Positions 1 through 7,392 of a stretch of DNA of 46,101 bases are shown here, piece by piece. Positions within the stretch are counted from its first letter, which is position 1. Each line of letters begins with the position of its first letter. The DNA comes from an uncultured Eubacteriales bacterium (GTDB taxonomy: Bacteria > Bacillota > Clostridia > Oscillospirales > Acutalibacteraceae): assembly GCA_934394855.1 (NCBI GenBank), contig CAKRRH010000012.1:1-46101 (forward strand), given 5' to 3'. Under the pieces are notes generated by a model. The model did no database searches. It was given only the letters and a program-made list of their open reading frames with translations, and was not told where the DNA came from. Made by a program: the position numbers and the translations under genes.

Positions 1-77
1 TCATATCAAACACATCGGTTTTGTGTGGCAAAATAAGAAAACCAAAAACAGAATATGCGGGCGTGGTGGAATGGCAG
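1..77. repeat. 77-bp direct repeat, copy 1
   Basis: Positions 1-77 are repeated, apparently without change, at 208-284, an offset of 207 bp. The copy begins at the window edge, so it may extend further left. Its last 21 bases equal the first 21 bases of the tRNA-Leu gene; immediately after base 77 the sequence diverges into an inverted repeat. The duplicated segment thus contains the tRNA promoter-proximal region and the 5' end of the gene. Confidence 0.9.
57..77 (+). pseudogene. truncated 5' fragment of tRNA-Leu
   Basis: These 21 bases match the acceptor 5' strand and the start of the D arm of the intact tRNA-Leu at 264-345. The copy stops in the D loop (after GGCAG) and continues into unrelated sequence, so it cannot fold into a tRNA. 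It is best read as the remnant of a duplication or insertion event at the tRNA locus. Confidence 0.75.
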
Positions 78-172
78 TTTTCAACCGAGCGCTGCCTGTG
101 GCAGAATGAGCGACGGTTGAAAAAACGCAGCAGCCAAAATCCGACGAGCAATTATTGCGAGTAAGGGATTTT
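78..172. repeat. two nested inverted repeats between the tRNA copies
   Basis: The first palindrome has outer arms TTTTCAACCG (78-87) and CGGTTGAAAA (114-123) with an inner stem CTGCC (92-96)/GGCAG (100-104). The second has outer arms AAAATCC (136-142) and GGATTTT (166-172) around GCAATTATTGC (148-158). The first begins at the exact base where the truncated tRNA copy ends. No coding sequence is credible here; the remainder to 207 shows nothing recognisable. Confidence 0.7.
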
Positions 173-207
173 GTATCTGCAAGGTGTAGCGTAGCGTGTC
201 GCCAACC

Positions 208-284
208 TCATATCAAACACATCGGTTTTGTGTGGCAAAATAAGAAAACCAAAAACAGAATATGCGGGCGTGGTGGAATGGCAG
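208..284. repeat. 77-bp direct repeat, copy 2
   Basis: This is the second copy of the sequence at 1-77. It leads directly into the intact tRNA-Leu gene, which starts at 264, so it supplies the natural upstream region of that gene. Confidence 0.9.
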
Positions 285-345
285 ACACGCTAGTCTTAGG
301 AACTAGTGGGCAACCGTGCAGGTTCAAGTCCTGTCGCCCGCACCA
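264..345 (+). tRNA. tRNA-Leu (anticodon UAG)
   Basis: The acceptor stem GCGGGCG (264-270) pairs with CGCCCGC (335-341), followed by discriminator A and an encoded CCA (343-345). The anticodon stem CTAGT (290-294)/ACTAG (301 onwards) holds the loop CTTAGGA with anticodon TAG at 297-299, which reads CUN leucine codons. The T arm GCAGG-TTCAAGT-CCTGT (318-334) carries the TTC motif. A short long-type variable arm lies between anticodon and T arms, as expected for leucine. A terminator hairpin follows directly. Confidence 0.95.
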
Positions 346-381
346 AAAATAGAGTTAACCCAAGGGGTCAACTCTATTTTT
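345..381 (+). terminator. intrinsic terminator of tRNA-Leu
   Basis: Arms AAAAATAGAGTT (345-356) and AACTCTATTTTT (370-381) form a hairpin ending in a T run right after the tRNA CCA. The right arm lies inside the first 135-bp tandem repeat unit. Confidence 0.75.
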
Positions 382-618
382 AATGTAGGTAAAGCTGAAT
401 CTGCACCGAAAATGCGACAGCATTTTCAACGTTTGGCGAGTTGGTGGTCGTGTGATTATGAAAGTATAGCGCCAAACGAAGTGCAGAGTTCAAGTCAAGG
501 GGTCAACTCTATTTTTAATGTAGGTAAAGCTGAATCTGCACCGAAAATGCGCAGGCATTTTCACTGTTTGGCATGACATTAGTTCCGAATCTATAATGCC
601 ATATCGCCAAACGAAGTG
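361..618. repeat. two tandem 135-bp units with nested hairpins
   Basis: The unit starting CAAGGGGTCAACTC at 361 recurs at 496, and the closing block CGCCAAACGAAGTG recurs at the same 135-bp offset (ending 483 and 618). The first ~55 bases of the two units are identical; the middles differ. Each unit has a small hairpin (GAAAATGCG near 407, then CATTTTC) and an outer inverted repeat GTTTGGC / GCCAAAC. The hairpin arms are kept although the loop sequence differs, which argues for a structured repeat rather than coding sequence. The 346-667 stretch holds no credible gene besides this. Confidence 0.8.
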
Positions 619-632
619 TATCATATAATTTT

Positions 633-668
633 ACCCCTTATCGGTTATCCGGTAAGGGGGATTTTTTT
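633..668 (+). terminator. intrinsic terminator between tRNA region and rpiR-type gene
   Basis: CCCCTTATCGG (634-644) pairs with CCGGTAAGGGG (649-659) around a TTAT loop, followed by a seven-T run (662-668). The T run is on the plus strand, so it best stops transcription from the tRNA side; its last bases touch the stop codon of the convergent regulator gene. Confidence 0.75.
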
Positions 669-1507
669 CAATATTTCTTATTTTGAAGTGCTATTTCGGT
701 GTTATATATCGCCTGAACCGCTGAGTCGTCCGAATTTATGACGATATAGGTGTAGATTGCGTCAAAAATCGTGAGCTGTGCGATTCGGGAACTCAGCCCC
801 AAAATCGAATGCTTGGTTTCTTCGGCTTTGGTAAAAAGCGCAATATCAGATGCGTCAACGATTGGCGACGCGGCATAATTTGTAACGCAAATTGCGGTTG
901 CACCGCCAATCTTGGAAAGGCGCAGTGCCTCGACAATATCCTTTGACGAACCCGAATGAGATATTCCGATTGCAACGCTTTTGCGGTCAAGATGAGATGC
1001 GATTATCGCTTGCATATGGTTGTCGGTGCAGCTTTGAGCGTCAATTCCGAGCCGCAAGAATTTATGTGCGGCATCCAGCGCGATAGCGGCGGAATTCCCG
1101 AGACCGAAAACCGCAACTCTCTTTGCGTTCATGATGATATTTGCCGTCTTTTCGAGTGCTTTGGCATCAAGAATGCTCTCGGTGCTTTGAAGTGAGAGCG
1201 ATATGTCGTTGATTCGCTTTTTGAATATGTCAAAACAGCTGTCGTTTTTTTTAATCTCAATGCCGAGTGACGATGTTGAACCGATTTCGCCCGCAATGCC
1301 GATTTTGAATGCTTGAAATCCCTCAAACCCGATTCTCCTTGAAAAACGAACGACCGTCGCATCGCCGCAGTCGCAGTTTTCGGCAAGCTGCGACACCGAC
1401 ATTGTGACAACGCTTTGAGTGTTGTTCATGATATAATCGGCGATTCGCTTTTCTCCCGGACCCATCTCGCCATATAACCGTCTGATTGTGTGCAGTACTG
1501 ATTCCAT
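668..1507 (-). CDS. MurR/RpiR family transcriptional regulator
   Basis: This 279-aa protein is a sugar-phosphate-sensing DNA-binding regulator of the MurR/RpiR family. Residues 1-77 form the family's winged HTH_6 domain (pattern around SVSQLAENCDCGDATVVRFSR). A SIS domain follows at about 125-255, where GLGNSAAIALDAAHKFLRLG and GISHSGSSKD are the typical phosphosugar-binding segments. The ATG at 1507 is preceded by GAGGG. It is transcribed divergently from the catabolic operon at 1663-11101. Its promoter (TTGACG 1562-1567, TATAAT 1539-1544, 17-bp spacer) abuts a perfect 19-bp palindrome, so it probably represses itself and the operon. The ligand is unknown; a phosphorylated intermediate of the operon pathway is inferred. 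Confidence 0.9.
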   Translation of the reverse strand: MESVLHTIRRLYGEMGPGEKRIADYIMNNTQSVVTMSVSQLAENCDCGDATVVRFSRRIGFEGFQAFKIGIAGEIGSTSSLGIEIKKNDSCFDIFKKRINDISLSLQSTESILDAKALEKTANIIMNAKRVAVFGLGNSAAIALDAAHKFLRLGIDAQSCTDNHMQAIIASHLDRKSVAIGISHSGSSKDIVEALRLSKIGGATAICVTNYAASPIVDASDIALFTKAEETKHSILGLSSRIAQLTIFDAIYTYIVINSDDSAVQAIYNTEIALQNKKY

Positions 1508-1519
1508 TTTATGCCCTCA

Positions 1520-1538
1520 AATGAAAATAATTTTCATT
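1520..1538. promoter_or_regulatory. RpiR-type operator 1
   Basis: AATGAAAATAATTTTCATT is a palindrome around one central base. TGAAA/TTTCA half-sites are typical of MurR/RpiR regulators. It sits just downstream of the -10 box of the regulator gene and would cover its transcription start. Confidence 0.7.
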
Positions 1539-1567
1539 ATTATATCATGATTTAAAAAAATCGTCAA
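1539..1567 (-). promoter_or_regulatory. promoter of the RpiR-type gene
   Basis: On the minus strand, TTGACG (1567-1562), a 17-bp spacer and TATAAT (1544-1539) form a near-consensus sigma-A promoter. Operator 1 follows immediately downstream. Confidence 0.75.
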
Positions 1568-1570
1568 GAA

Positions 1571-1589
1571 AATAAAAATAAATTTCATT
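1571..1589. promoter_or_regulatory. RpiR-type operator 2
   Basis: AATAAAAATAAATTTCATT matches operator 1 at 17 of 19 positions. It lies between the two divergent promoters, just upstream of the -35 of each, so it could serve both units. Confidence 0.55.
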
Positions 1590-1595
1590 TTTTGG

Positions 1596-1624
1596 TTGAT
1601 AAATCTGCCCCGATTTGGTATTTT
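1596..1624 (+). promoter_or_regulatory. promoter of the catabolic operon
   Basis: TTGATA (1596-1601), a 17-bp spacer and TATTTT (1619-1624) fit a sigma-A promoter; an alternative -10 TATAAA at 1624-1629 is less well spaced. It lies 6 bp downstream of operator 2. Confidence 0.5.
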
Positions 1625-1662
1625 ATAAATATAAACATTATTTAATAAGTGGGTGTTCGTTT

Positions 1663-3066
1663 ATGCTTGATTACAAGGTGAAAATCGGTCTTGTGCCGAT
1701 GCGTCGTGACACGACCGACCGTCCTGCAAAAACATTTTTGAGCTGGAGCTCAGCCGAAGAACGAGGTCATAGATTTGTAAGCTACATAGAAGAAAATTTT
1801 ACAAGCGAAGTTGTATCTTTTGTTGACAGCCGAGGTCTTGGCTGCAAGGATTTGATTCATGACGACGAATCTGCAAAGAGCATTATTCGGCGATTCAAAG
1901 AGGAGAAAGTTGACGCAATATTCATCATCAACTGCAACTTCGGCAATGAGGAGGCGACTGCGGACATTGCGCAAGAGCTCGGAAAACCCGTGCTTTTGTG
2001 GGCGCCGCTCGACGATGAATATTATGTCGACGGAATGAGAACGACCGATTCACAGTGCGGCTTGTTCGGAATATCACGCCAAATGCAGCGCTATCACATT
2101 CCGTTTTCTCATCTTCCCTCATGTCGTGTTGAATCCGACGAATTTAAAAGCGGATTTGACAGCTTTGTCAGGGTGTCGTGCATGGTCAAGAACTTCAGAA
2201 ACATGAGGATCGGTCAGGTCGGAACAAGACCCGCTCCGTTTTTCTCGGTGATTTGGAATGAGGGCGAGCTGATGGAAAAATTCGGTTTGCGAATAATTCC
2301 GTTTAATCTGGCGGTGATTCAAAATATGTTCAACGAGGTGCTTGAAAACAGCCCCGACGAAATTGCATATTTTGAAGACTACATAAACAAAAACTACCTG
2401 CTTGACGAGCTGACACCGCAATATGTTACAAAAATGGCGGCGCTCGTCGTGATGTATAAAAGGCTGTTTGAAGAAAACAACCTTGATGTAATATCAGCTG
2501 AGTGTTGGACTGCATTGCCGCTGATGTTCGACGGACTCGCCCCTTGTGCGGTATATGGCATTTTGAATGATCTCGGATACATCATCGCTTGCGAAAGCGA
2601 CCTGCACGCCGCAATGACATTTGTTTTGCTCTCATCTGCCGCACTCGGTAAATCCAAACCGTTCATGGGCGAATTTACGGTGCGCCATCCCGAAAACATT
2701 AACGCCGAACTGTTGTGGCATTGCGGTCCGTTCCCTCTGTCGGTCAAAGCGCCCGACTCAAAAGCACGGCTTGTCAATCAGCGTGAGTGGTTCAGGGCAA
2801 ATGACGGCGAATATACCGTTGCAAGAATCGACCGGGACAAGGGCAAATATATGCTTTTGCCGATGAAATGTCACACGGTGAGCGGTCCTTTGACTCACGG
2901 AACATATCTTTGGGGTGAGTTTGACAATCTCAACGCCGTTGAGGACAGACTGCTTGACGGACCGTATATTCATCATTTTTGCGAGATCGAGGGCGACTTC
3001 AGAAAAGAGCTTTGCGAATTTGCTAAATATGTGCCCGAACTTGAAATTGATAAATCGTTAGATTAA
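1663..3066 (+). CDS. L-fucose/L-arabinose isomerase-like protein
   Basis: First gene of the operon; 467 aa from the ATG at 1663, which has a GTGGG ribosome binding site nine bases upstream. The frame stays open to 1615, but that start falls inside the promoter and has no ribosome binding site. The protein resembles the L-fucose isomerase-like family, which interconverts aldoses and ketoses with a divalent metal. N-terminal KIGLVPMRRDTTDRP begins a Rossmann-like domain; the C-terminal part (HPENINAELLWHCGPFP, later HGTYLWGEFDN) looks like the family's barrel domain. The substrate cannot be read from the sequence. With the FGGY kinase and aldolase downstream, an isomerase-kinase-aldolase sugar route is likely. 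Confidence 0.75.
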   Translation: MLDYKVKIGLVPMRRDTTDRPAKTFLSWSSAEERGHRFVSYIEENFTSEVVSFVDSRGLGCKDLIHDDESAKSIIRRFKEEKVDAIFIINCNFGNEEATADIAQELGKPVLLWAPLDDEYYVDGMRTTDSQCGLFGISRQMQRYHIPFSHLPSCRVESDEFKSGFDSFVRVSCMVKNFRNMRIGQVGTRPAPFFSVIWNEGELMEKFGLRIIPFNLAVIQNMFNEVLENSPDEIAYFEDYINKNYLLDELTPQYVTKMAALVVMYKRLFEENNLDVISAECWTALPLMFDGLAPCAVYGILNDLGYIIACESDLHAAMTFVLLSSAALGKSKPFMGEFTVRHPENINAELLWHCGPFPLSVKAPDSKARLVNQREWFRANDGEYTVARIDRDKGKYMLLPMKCHTVSGPLTHGTYLWGEFDNLNAVEDRLLDGPYIHHFCEIEGDFRKELCEFAKYVPELEIDKSLD

Positions 3067-3079
3067 GGAGAATGAAAAA

Positions 3080-4516
3080 ATGCAGTATCAGATGAATGAA
3101 TTTCTTTTTGCAATGATATTAACCGAGCTTGAGGACGCAGTCGGCAAGGAAAATTGTTCGACCCGTGCAATCGACAGAGTCACTCACAGCGTTGATTATT
3201 ATTGGTTGTCGAGAATGTGGGCGGACAGGGGCTGTCGAATGCCCGAAGCGGACATTATCGTATGTCCGAAAGACGCAGCCGAGGTTTCAAAGGTTGTAAA
3301 AATTGCGAATTATTATAAAATGCCTGTGACAACATGGGGAGCGGGCGGCGGCACTCAAGGCGGCGCAATTCCCGTATGCGGCGGCATTTTGCTTGATACT
3401 AAGCGAATGAACCAGATTTATGAAGTGAATACCGAGGGTATGTATATTGAATGCGGCACGGGCGCCATTTATAAGCACATCGAGTGGGCGGCAAACGAAG
3501 TCGGCAAGGCAACAATGCACTATCCGTCAAGTCTTACGTGTTCGACTGTCGGCGGATTCTTGGCTCACCGAGGAATCGGCGTATGCTCGACAAAATACGG
3601 CAAAATCGACGACATGGTGCTTCAAATGGAGATTGTTTTGCCAAACGGTGACATAATCAATACATCGCCTGCACCGAAACACGCAGCAGGCCCCGACCTC
3701 AATCAAATATTCATCGGCTCAGAGGGCACATTGGGAATCATCACAAAAGCGCAGATTCGCATTTTTGACCAGCCCGAAGAGCGCCGTTTCAGGGGATTTT
3801 TGTTCCAGGATATGAGCGGTGCATTTAAAGCGGCAAGAGAATTGCTCCAAAAATTCAAACCGTCGGTAATGAGATTATATGACGAAGCGGAAACCGCGTC
3901 GCTCATCAAGAAGGTCGTCGGCGTTGAGCGCAAAGGCGCATTTATGAATGTTGCTTATGAGGGCGACAGCGAAATGGTCGATGTTGAGGAAAAAATACTT
4001 CTCAAAACCTTTGCAAAATATGGTGCAGAGGACATGGGAAGCGACTATGGCAAAAAGTGGTGGGATGAGAAGATCACATTCTTCTATCCCGGTTACATGA
4101 TGGACATTCCGCAGATGTTCGGAACAATGGATACGATTGCGCCATACGGTAAAATCGAGGAGATTTATTGGGCGATGAAAGAGGCAATCGAAACCAACTT
4201 CCCACAGGCAAAATTTATTGCACATTTCTCACATTGGTACGAATGGGGCGCAATGGTTTATGACCGATTCATCGTTGACGGAAAAGATGTTCCGAAAGAC
4301 CCGGTTGAGGCACTCAGACTTCATCAGGAGATCTGGACCTGCGGCGTTCGTGCGGCGCTTGCTCACGGCGGCGTGGTCAACGACCATCACGGCGTCGGAA
4401 TCAAGCTCGGCAGATTGATGAAAGAGCAATATGGCCCTGCGATGCAGGTGTTTGAGGGCTTGAAAAAAACGCTTGACCCGAACGGAATTATGAATCCGTT
4501 TAAACTCGGACTGTAA
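3080..4516 (+). CDS. GlcD-type FAD-binding oxidoreductase (2-hydroxyacid dehydrogenase-like)
   Basis: This 478-aa soluble flavoprotein follows the isomerase after 13 bp, with an AAGGAGA ribosome binding site. A PCMH-type FAD-binding domain spans about 55-235: TTWGAGGGTQGGA (residues 84-96) is the pyrophosphate-binding loop and FIGSEGTLGIITKA closes the domain. The C-terminal half is the GlcD/alkyl-DHAP-synthase-like cap with a double histidine at about 436-437 (NDHHGVG) and the DPNGIMNPFK tail. Members oxidise D-lactate, glycolate or related 2-hydroxyacids and pass electrons on. Here the next gene is an Fe-S protein and the operon ends in an Etf, a composition like GlcDEF and like electron-confurcating lactate dehydrogenase. 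The substrate is unknown. Confidence 0.85.
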   Translation: MQYQMNEFLFAMILTELEDAVGKENCSTRAIDRVTHSVDYYWLSRMWADRGCRMPEADIIVCPKDAAEVSKVVKIANYYKMPVTTWGAGGGTQGGAIPVCGGILLDTKRMNQIYEVNTEGMYIECGTGAIYKHIEWAANEVGKATMHYPSSLTCSTVGGFLAHRGIGVCSTKYGKIDDMVLQMEIVLPNGDIINTSPAPKHAAGPDLNQIFIGSEGTLGIITKAQIRIFDQPEERRFRGFLFQDMSGAFKAARELLQKFKPSVMRLYDEAETASLIKKVVGVERKGAFMNVAYEGDSEMVDVEEKILLKTFAKYGAEDMGSDYGKKWWDEKITFFYPGYMMDIPQMFGTMDTIAPYGKIEEIYWAMKEAIETNFPQAKFIAHFSHWYEWGAMVYDRFIVDGKDVPKDPVEALRLHQEIWTCGVRAALAHGGVVNDHHGVGIKLGRLMKEQYGPAMQVFEGLKKTLDPNGIMNPFKLGL

Positions 4517-4534
4517 ATTGGGGAGGAAAAGTAG

Positions 4535-5620
4535 ATGAATTTATCAGATAAAGCTAAACAGCACGTTGATTCATGCCGCTTTTGCTGGATGTGCCACCAT
4601 ATCTGCCCGATCGGCAATGCAACGGGTCATGAACGAAGCACGGCAAGAGCAAGAGCGCTCGGAATTTCGCTTGTAAACCGAAATGCAATTGAGCTTAGCG
4701 ACATAATGGACAATATATATGAATGTGCAACCTGCGGAGGCTGTGTTAATGTATGCGTCACGGGGTGGGACCCTGTTATGTTCACAAAGGAAACACGACT
4801 TAAAGCGGCGCTTGAGGGTGCATTGCCCGATTATATAAACAGTCTTGTTGACAACTGCCTTGATGTCGGAAACGCATATGGAATCACCGCAGTTTCACCC
4901 GAGCTTGAAAAGGCGATCGAGAAGCATGGTGACAAGAGCGATGTTTTGCTCTATTTGGGTGTGGACGCAAGGTATAAAATGCCTGAACAGGCAATCAAGG
5001 CAATCAAGGTGCTCGAATCGGCAGGCGTTGATTTTACGGTATTAAAAGATGAGCCGTCAAGCGGTTGGCAGTTGGATTTTTTGATCGGTGCGGCTGATGA
5101 AACGAAAAAACAGACAGTGTCGGCGGCAGGCGCAATCAATGAATTTAAAACCGTTGTGATTTATGACCCTAACGATTCAAAGATGATCAAACAGCTTTAT
5201 AAAGAATATGCAACCGAGGTTACGGCGAATGCGGTTACATATACCTCTTATTTATCATCACTCTTAAAAGACGGCAAATTAAAGGCGCATAACAGCGGCA
5301 AAACGGTTGTTTATCAAGACCCCTATCAGTTATCCCGTGACCTTGAAGAATGTGACGAACCGCGTGCGGTCATATCGTCATTTGCAACGCTTCATGAAAT
5401 GCTGCTAAACCGCCGTGAAACGGTTTGGGCTGGCAACCTTTTAATGGCGGAGTATATGCCCGATGTTATAACCGAAGTCGCAAAACGCAGACTGTTTAAT
5501 GTCGAGAGCATACATGAAAACACGGTTGTGACGGCTTGCGTTTCGGAATATGCGGCGATGAAAACGGTCGGGCAAAATAAAATTGAGATTCTCTCAATCG
5601 AAGACTTGATTTTGGGCTGA
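4535..5620 (+). CDS. double [4Fe-4S] cluster protein, GlcF/HdrC-like
   Basis: A 361-aa protein with two ferredoxin-type motifs: C14-x2-C17-x2-C20-x3-C24 and C64-x2-C67-x2-C70-x3-C74. The arrangement matches the electron-transfer subunit of glycolate oxidase (GlcF) and related HdrC-like proteins. The C-terminal 280 residues lack the usual CCG cysteine motifs, so a heterodisulfide-reductase site is not expected. The ribosome binding site GGGGAGG lies ten bases before the ATG, 18 bp after the FAD protein gene. It most likely wires the FAD dehydrogenase to the Etf encoded at the operon end, or to another acceptor. Confidence 0.85.
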   Translation: MNLSDKAKQHVDSCRFCWMCHHICPIGNATGHERSTARARALGISLVNRNAIELSDIMDNIYECATCGGCVNVCVTGWDPVMFTKETRLKAALEGALPDYINSLVDNCLDVGNAYGITAVSPELEKAIEKHGDKSDVLLYLGVDARYKMPEQAIKAIKVLESAGVDFTVLKDEPSSGWQLDFLIGAADETKKQTVSAAGAINEFKTVVIYDPNDSKMIKQLYKEYATEVTANAVTYTSYLSSLLKDGKLKAHNSGKTVVYQDPYQLSRDLEECDEPRAVISSFATLHEMLLNRRETVWAGNLLMAEYMPDVITEVAKRRLFNVESIHENTVVTACVSEYAAMKTVGQNKIEILSIEDLILG

Positions 5621-5635
5621 GGAGATAATAAAATT

Positions 5636-6475
5636 ATGTTAGTGACCTTACAGGAAATCATAGAAATGGCGGAGCGCGGTAATTATTGCATTCCGGCGTT
5701 CAATGTATATAATACCGAAACGGTAATGGGCGTGTTTGACGCGGCAGAGCAAGCAAAATCGCCCGTCATCATGCAGGTTTATCCGAGATTATTCAACGAA
5801 GCTGTCGGTTATTATTTGGCACCTGCAATCATTGCGGCGGCTAAAAAGTCAAGCGTTCCGATTTGCTTTCATCTTGACCACGGACCGAGCGAGTCGGAGG
5901 TCATGAAGGCACTGCGACTCGGTGCTACCGGAATCATGCTTGACGGCTCAACTCACCCGTTTGACGAAAATGTTGCGATAACAAAGCACATTATCGATTG
6001 CTGCAAGGCGGTCGGAGTCGGTGTTGAGGGCGAGCTTGGTCATATCGGAAGCGTTAATGATGATCATATGGACGAATTTACGAGTCCGGATGAAGCGGCG
6101 GAATTTGTTGAGAAAACAGGCGTCACTTGTCTTGCGGTGCTTGTCGGCAACGCACACGGACATTATAAAAAGCCGCCGAAACTCGACATTGACCGAATCA
6201 GCGCAATCAGAAAAGCGACGGGAAACATTCCGCTTGTTTTACACGGCGGTTCGGGAATTCCCGATGATCAGGTCAAGGCAGCGATAAATGCGGGCATTCG
6301 CAAAATGAATATCGGCACAGATGTTTGTTGTGCATTTGCTAACGGTTCGCTTGAGAGCCTAAACGACCCTGACAGAAGCGTTGCGGTCGACATATTTATG
6401 AAAAAGCCGATTGAGAGCGTGAAGGAATTGGCTCTTTCGAAAATCGCCCTAACCGGCGCACAGGGAAAGGCATAG
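5636..6475 (+). CDS. class II aldolase of the fructose-bisphosphate/tagatose/IolJ family
   Basis: A 279-aa zinc-dependent aldolase of the FbaA/KbaY/GatY/IolJ family. Visible motifs: HLDHG with catalytic D81 and zinc ligand H82, EGELGHIG at 131-138, GNAHGHYK at 171-178 (probable zinc ligand H174), and LHGGSG at 202-207 (zinc ligand H203), then NIGTD for phosphate binding. It would cleave a phosphorylated ketose-type substrate to DHAP and an aldehyde. The next two genes encode a PfkB kinase and an IolB-like isomerase, the same trio as the lower inositol pathway, in which IolJ splits 2-deoxy-5-keto-gluconate 6-phosphate. A sugar bisphosphate or 1-phosphate aldolase is equally possible. Confidence 0.9.
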   Translation: MLVTLQEIIEMAERGNYCIPAFNVYNTETVMGVFDAAEQAKSPVIMQVYPRLFNEAVGYYLAPAIIAAAKKSSVPICFHLDHGPSESEVMKALRLGATGIMLDGSTHPFDENVAITKHIIDCCKAVGVGVEGELGHIGSVNDDHMDEFTSPDEAAEFVEKTGVTCLAVLVGNAHGHYKKPPKLDIDRISAIRKATGNIPLVLHGGSGIPDDQVKAAINAGIRKMNIGTDVCCAFANGSLESLNDPDRSVAVDIFMKKPIESVKELALSKIALTGAQGKA

Positions 6476-6480
6476 TCAAT

Positions 6481-7392
6481 ATGAAAAATGTTGTTGGAAT
6501 CGGCGCTTGCGTAATGGATACGCTGATAAATCTGCCGCATTTTCCGCAAGAGGACAGCAAAATCAGAGCCGATTCATCAAAACAGGCAGGCGGCGGTCCT
6601 GTTGCAACGGGACTTTGCGCGGCGGCAAGGCTTGGTGCGTCGGCTGAATATATCGGTGTGCTGTCAGATGATTCAAGCGGCAGATTTTTGATTGATGATT
6701 TTAAAAAATACGGCATTAAAACCGAAAATGTCAATATTGTTTCGGGCAGTCGTTCATTCACCTCGGTGATTTGGCTTTCAAAGGAATCATCGACCCGAAC
6801 CTGCGTGTATGATAGGGGAAATTTGCCGCCGCTTGAACTTGATGATAAGCAAAAACAGGCTATAATAAATGCCGATTTGCTGATGATCGACGGCAATGAG
6901 TTGAATGCGGCGCTTGACGGTGTAAAAACTGCTCATAAACACGGAACAAAGGTGCTTTATGACGCAGGAGGACTATATGACAATATTAAGTCGCTGATGC
7001 CTTTTGTTGATTATTTGATACCAAGCGAAGAATTTGCGCTCAAATTCACAAATTGCGACAATGTGATTGATGCGGCAAAGGCTTTGTTTGATAAATATGC
7101 TCCGGAAGTTGTCGTAATCACCAGAGGAAAATCGGGCGGAGTGCTTTATGACGGCAAAAATATTGTCGAATATCCGGCGTTTAGCGTTTGCGTTGCGGAT
7201 TCAAACGGAGCGGGTGATGTATTTCACGGCGCATTTGCCGCAGGCGTGCTCAATGGCTTTGATTATGTGAAATGCTGTTATTTTGCAAGCGCTGTGTCGG
7301 CAATCAAATGCATGAATGTCGGCGCTCGTGAGAGCGTTCCCGATTTTGACAGAGTGAAAATTTTTTTAAAGGAGAACGGTTATGAATTATAA
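6481..7392 (+). CDS. PfkB family carbohydrate kinase
   Basis: A 303-aa ribokinase-fold kinase starting 5 bp after the aldolase stop. GGGPVATGLCAAARLG (37-52) is the first PfkB signature, and DSNGAGDVFHGAF (240-252) is the second, with catalytic base D246 and the GAGD anion hole. It would phosphorylate a sugar, sugar acid or sugar phosphate with ATP. IolC (2-deoxy-5-keto-gluconate kinase), tagatose-6-phosphate kinase and fructose-1-phosphate kinase are all in this family; proximity to the IolB-like gene favours an IolC-like job, but this is inference. Its end overlaps the next gene by 11 bp, implying translational coupling. Confidence 0.9.
   Translation: MKNVVGIGACVMDTLINLPHFPQEDSKIRADSSKQAGGGPVATGLCAAARLGASAEYIGVLSDDSSGRFLIDDFKKYGIKTENVNIVSGSRSFTSVIWLSKESSTRTCVYDRGNLPPLELDDKQKQAIINADLLMIDGNELNAALDGVKTAHKHGTKVLYDAGGLYDNIKSLMPFVDYLIPSEEFALKFTNCDNVIDAAKALFDKYAPEVVVITRGKSGGVLYDGKNIVEYPAFSVCVADSNGAGDVFHGAFAAGVLNGFDYVKCCYFASAVSAIKCMNVGARESVPDFDRVKIFLKENGYEL

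Noticed and set aside
57..77. a second tRNA-Leu gene in the first repeat copy
   Set aside because: Only the first 21 bases are present; no anticodon or T arm follows, so it cannot be a functional tRNA.
155..576. open reading frames of 65 and 86 codons over the tRNA and tandem repeats
   Set aside because: They translate tRNA and repeat sequence, have no ribosome binding sites and show low-quality composition.
361..618. CRISPR array
   Set aside because: Only two units of 135 bp occur, with no short regular repeats or unique spacers and no cas genes.
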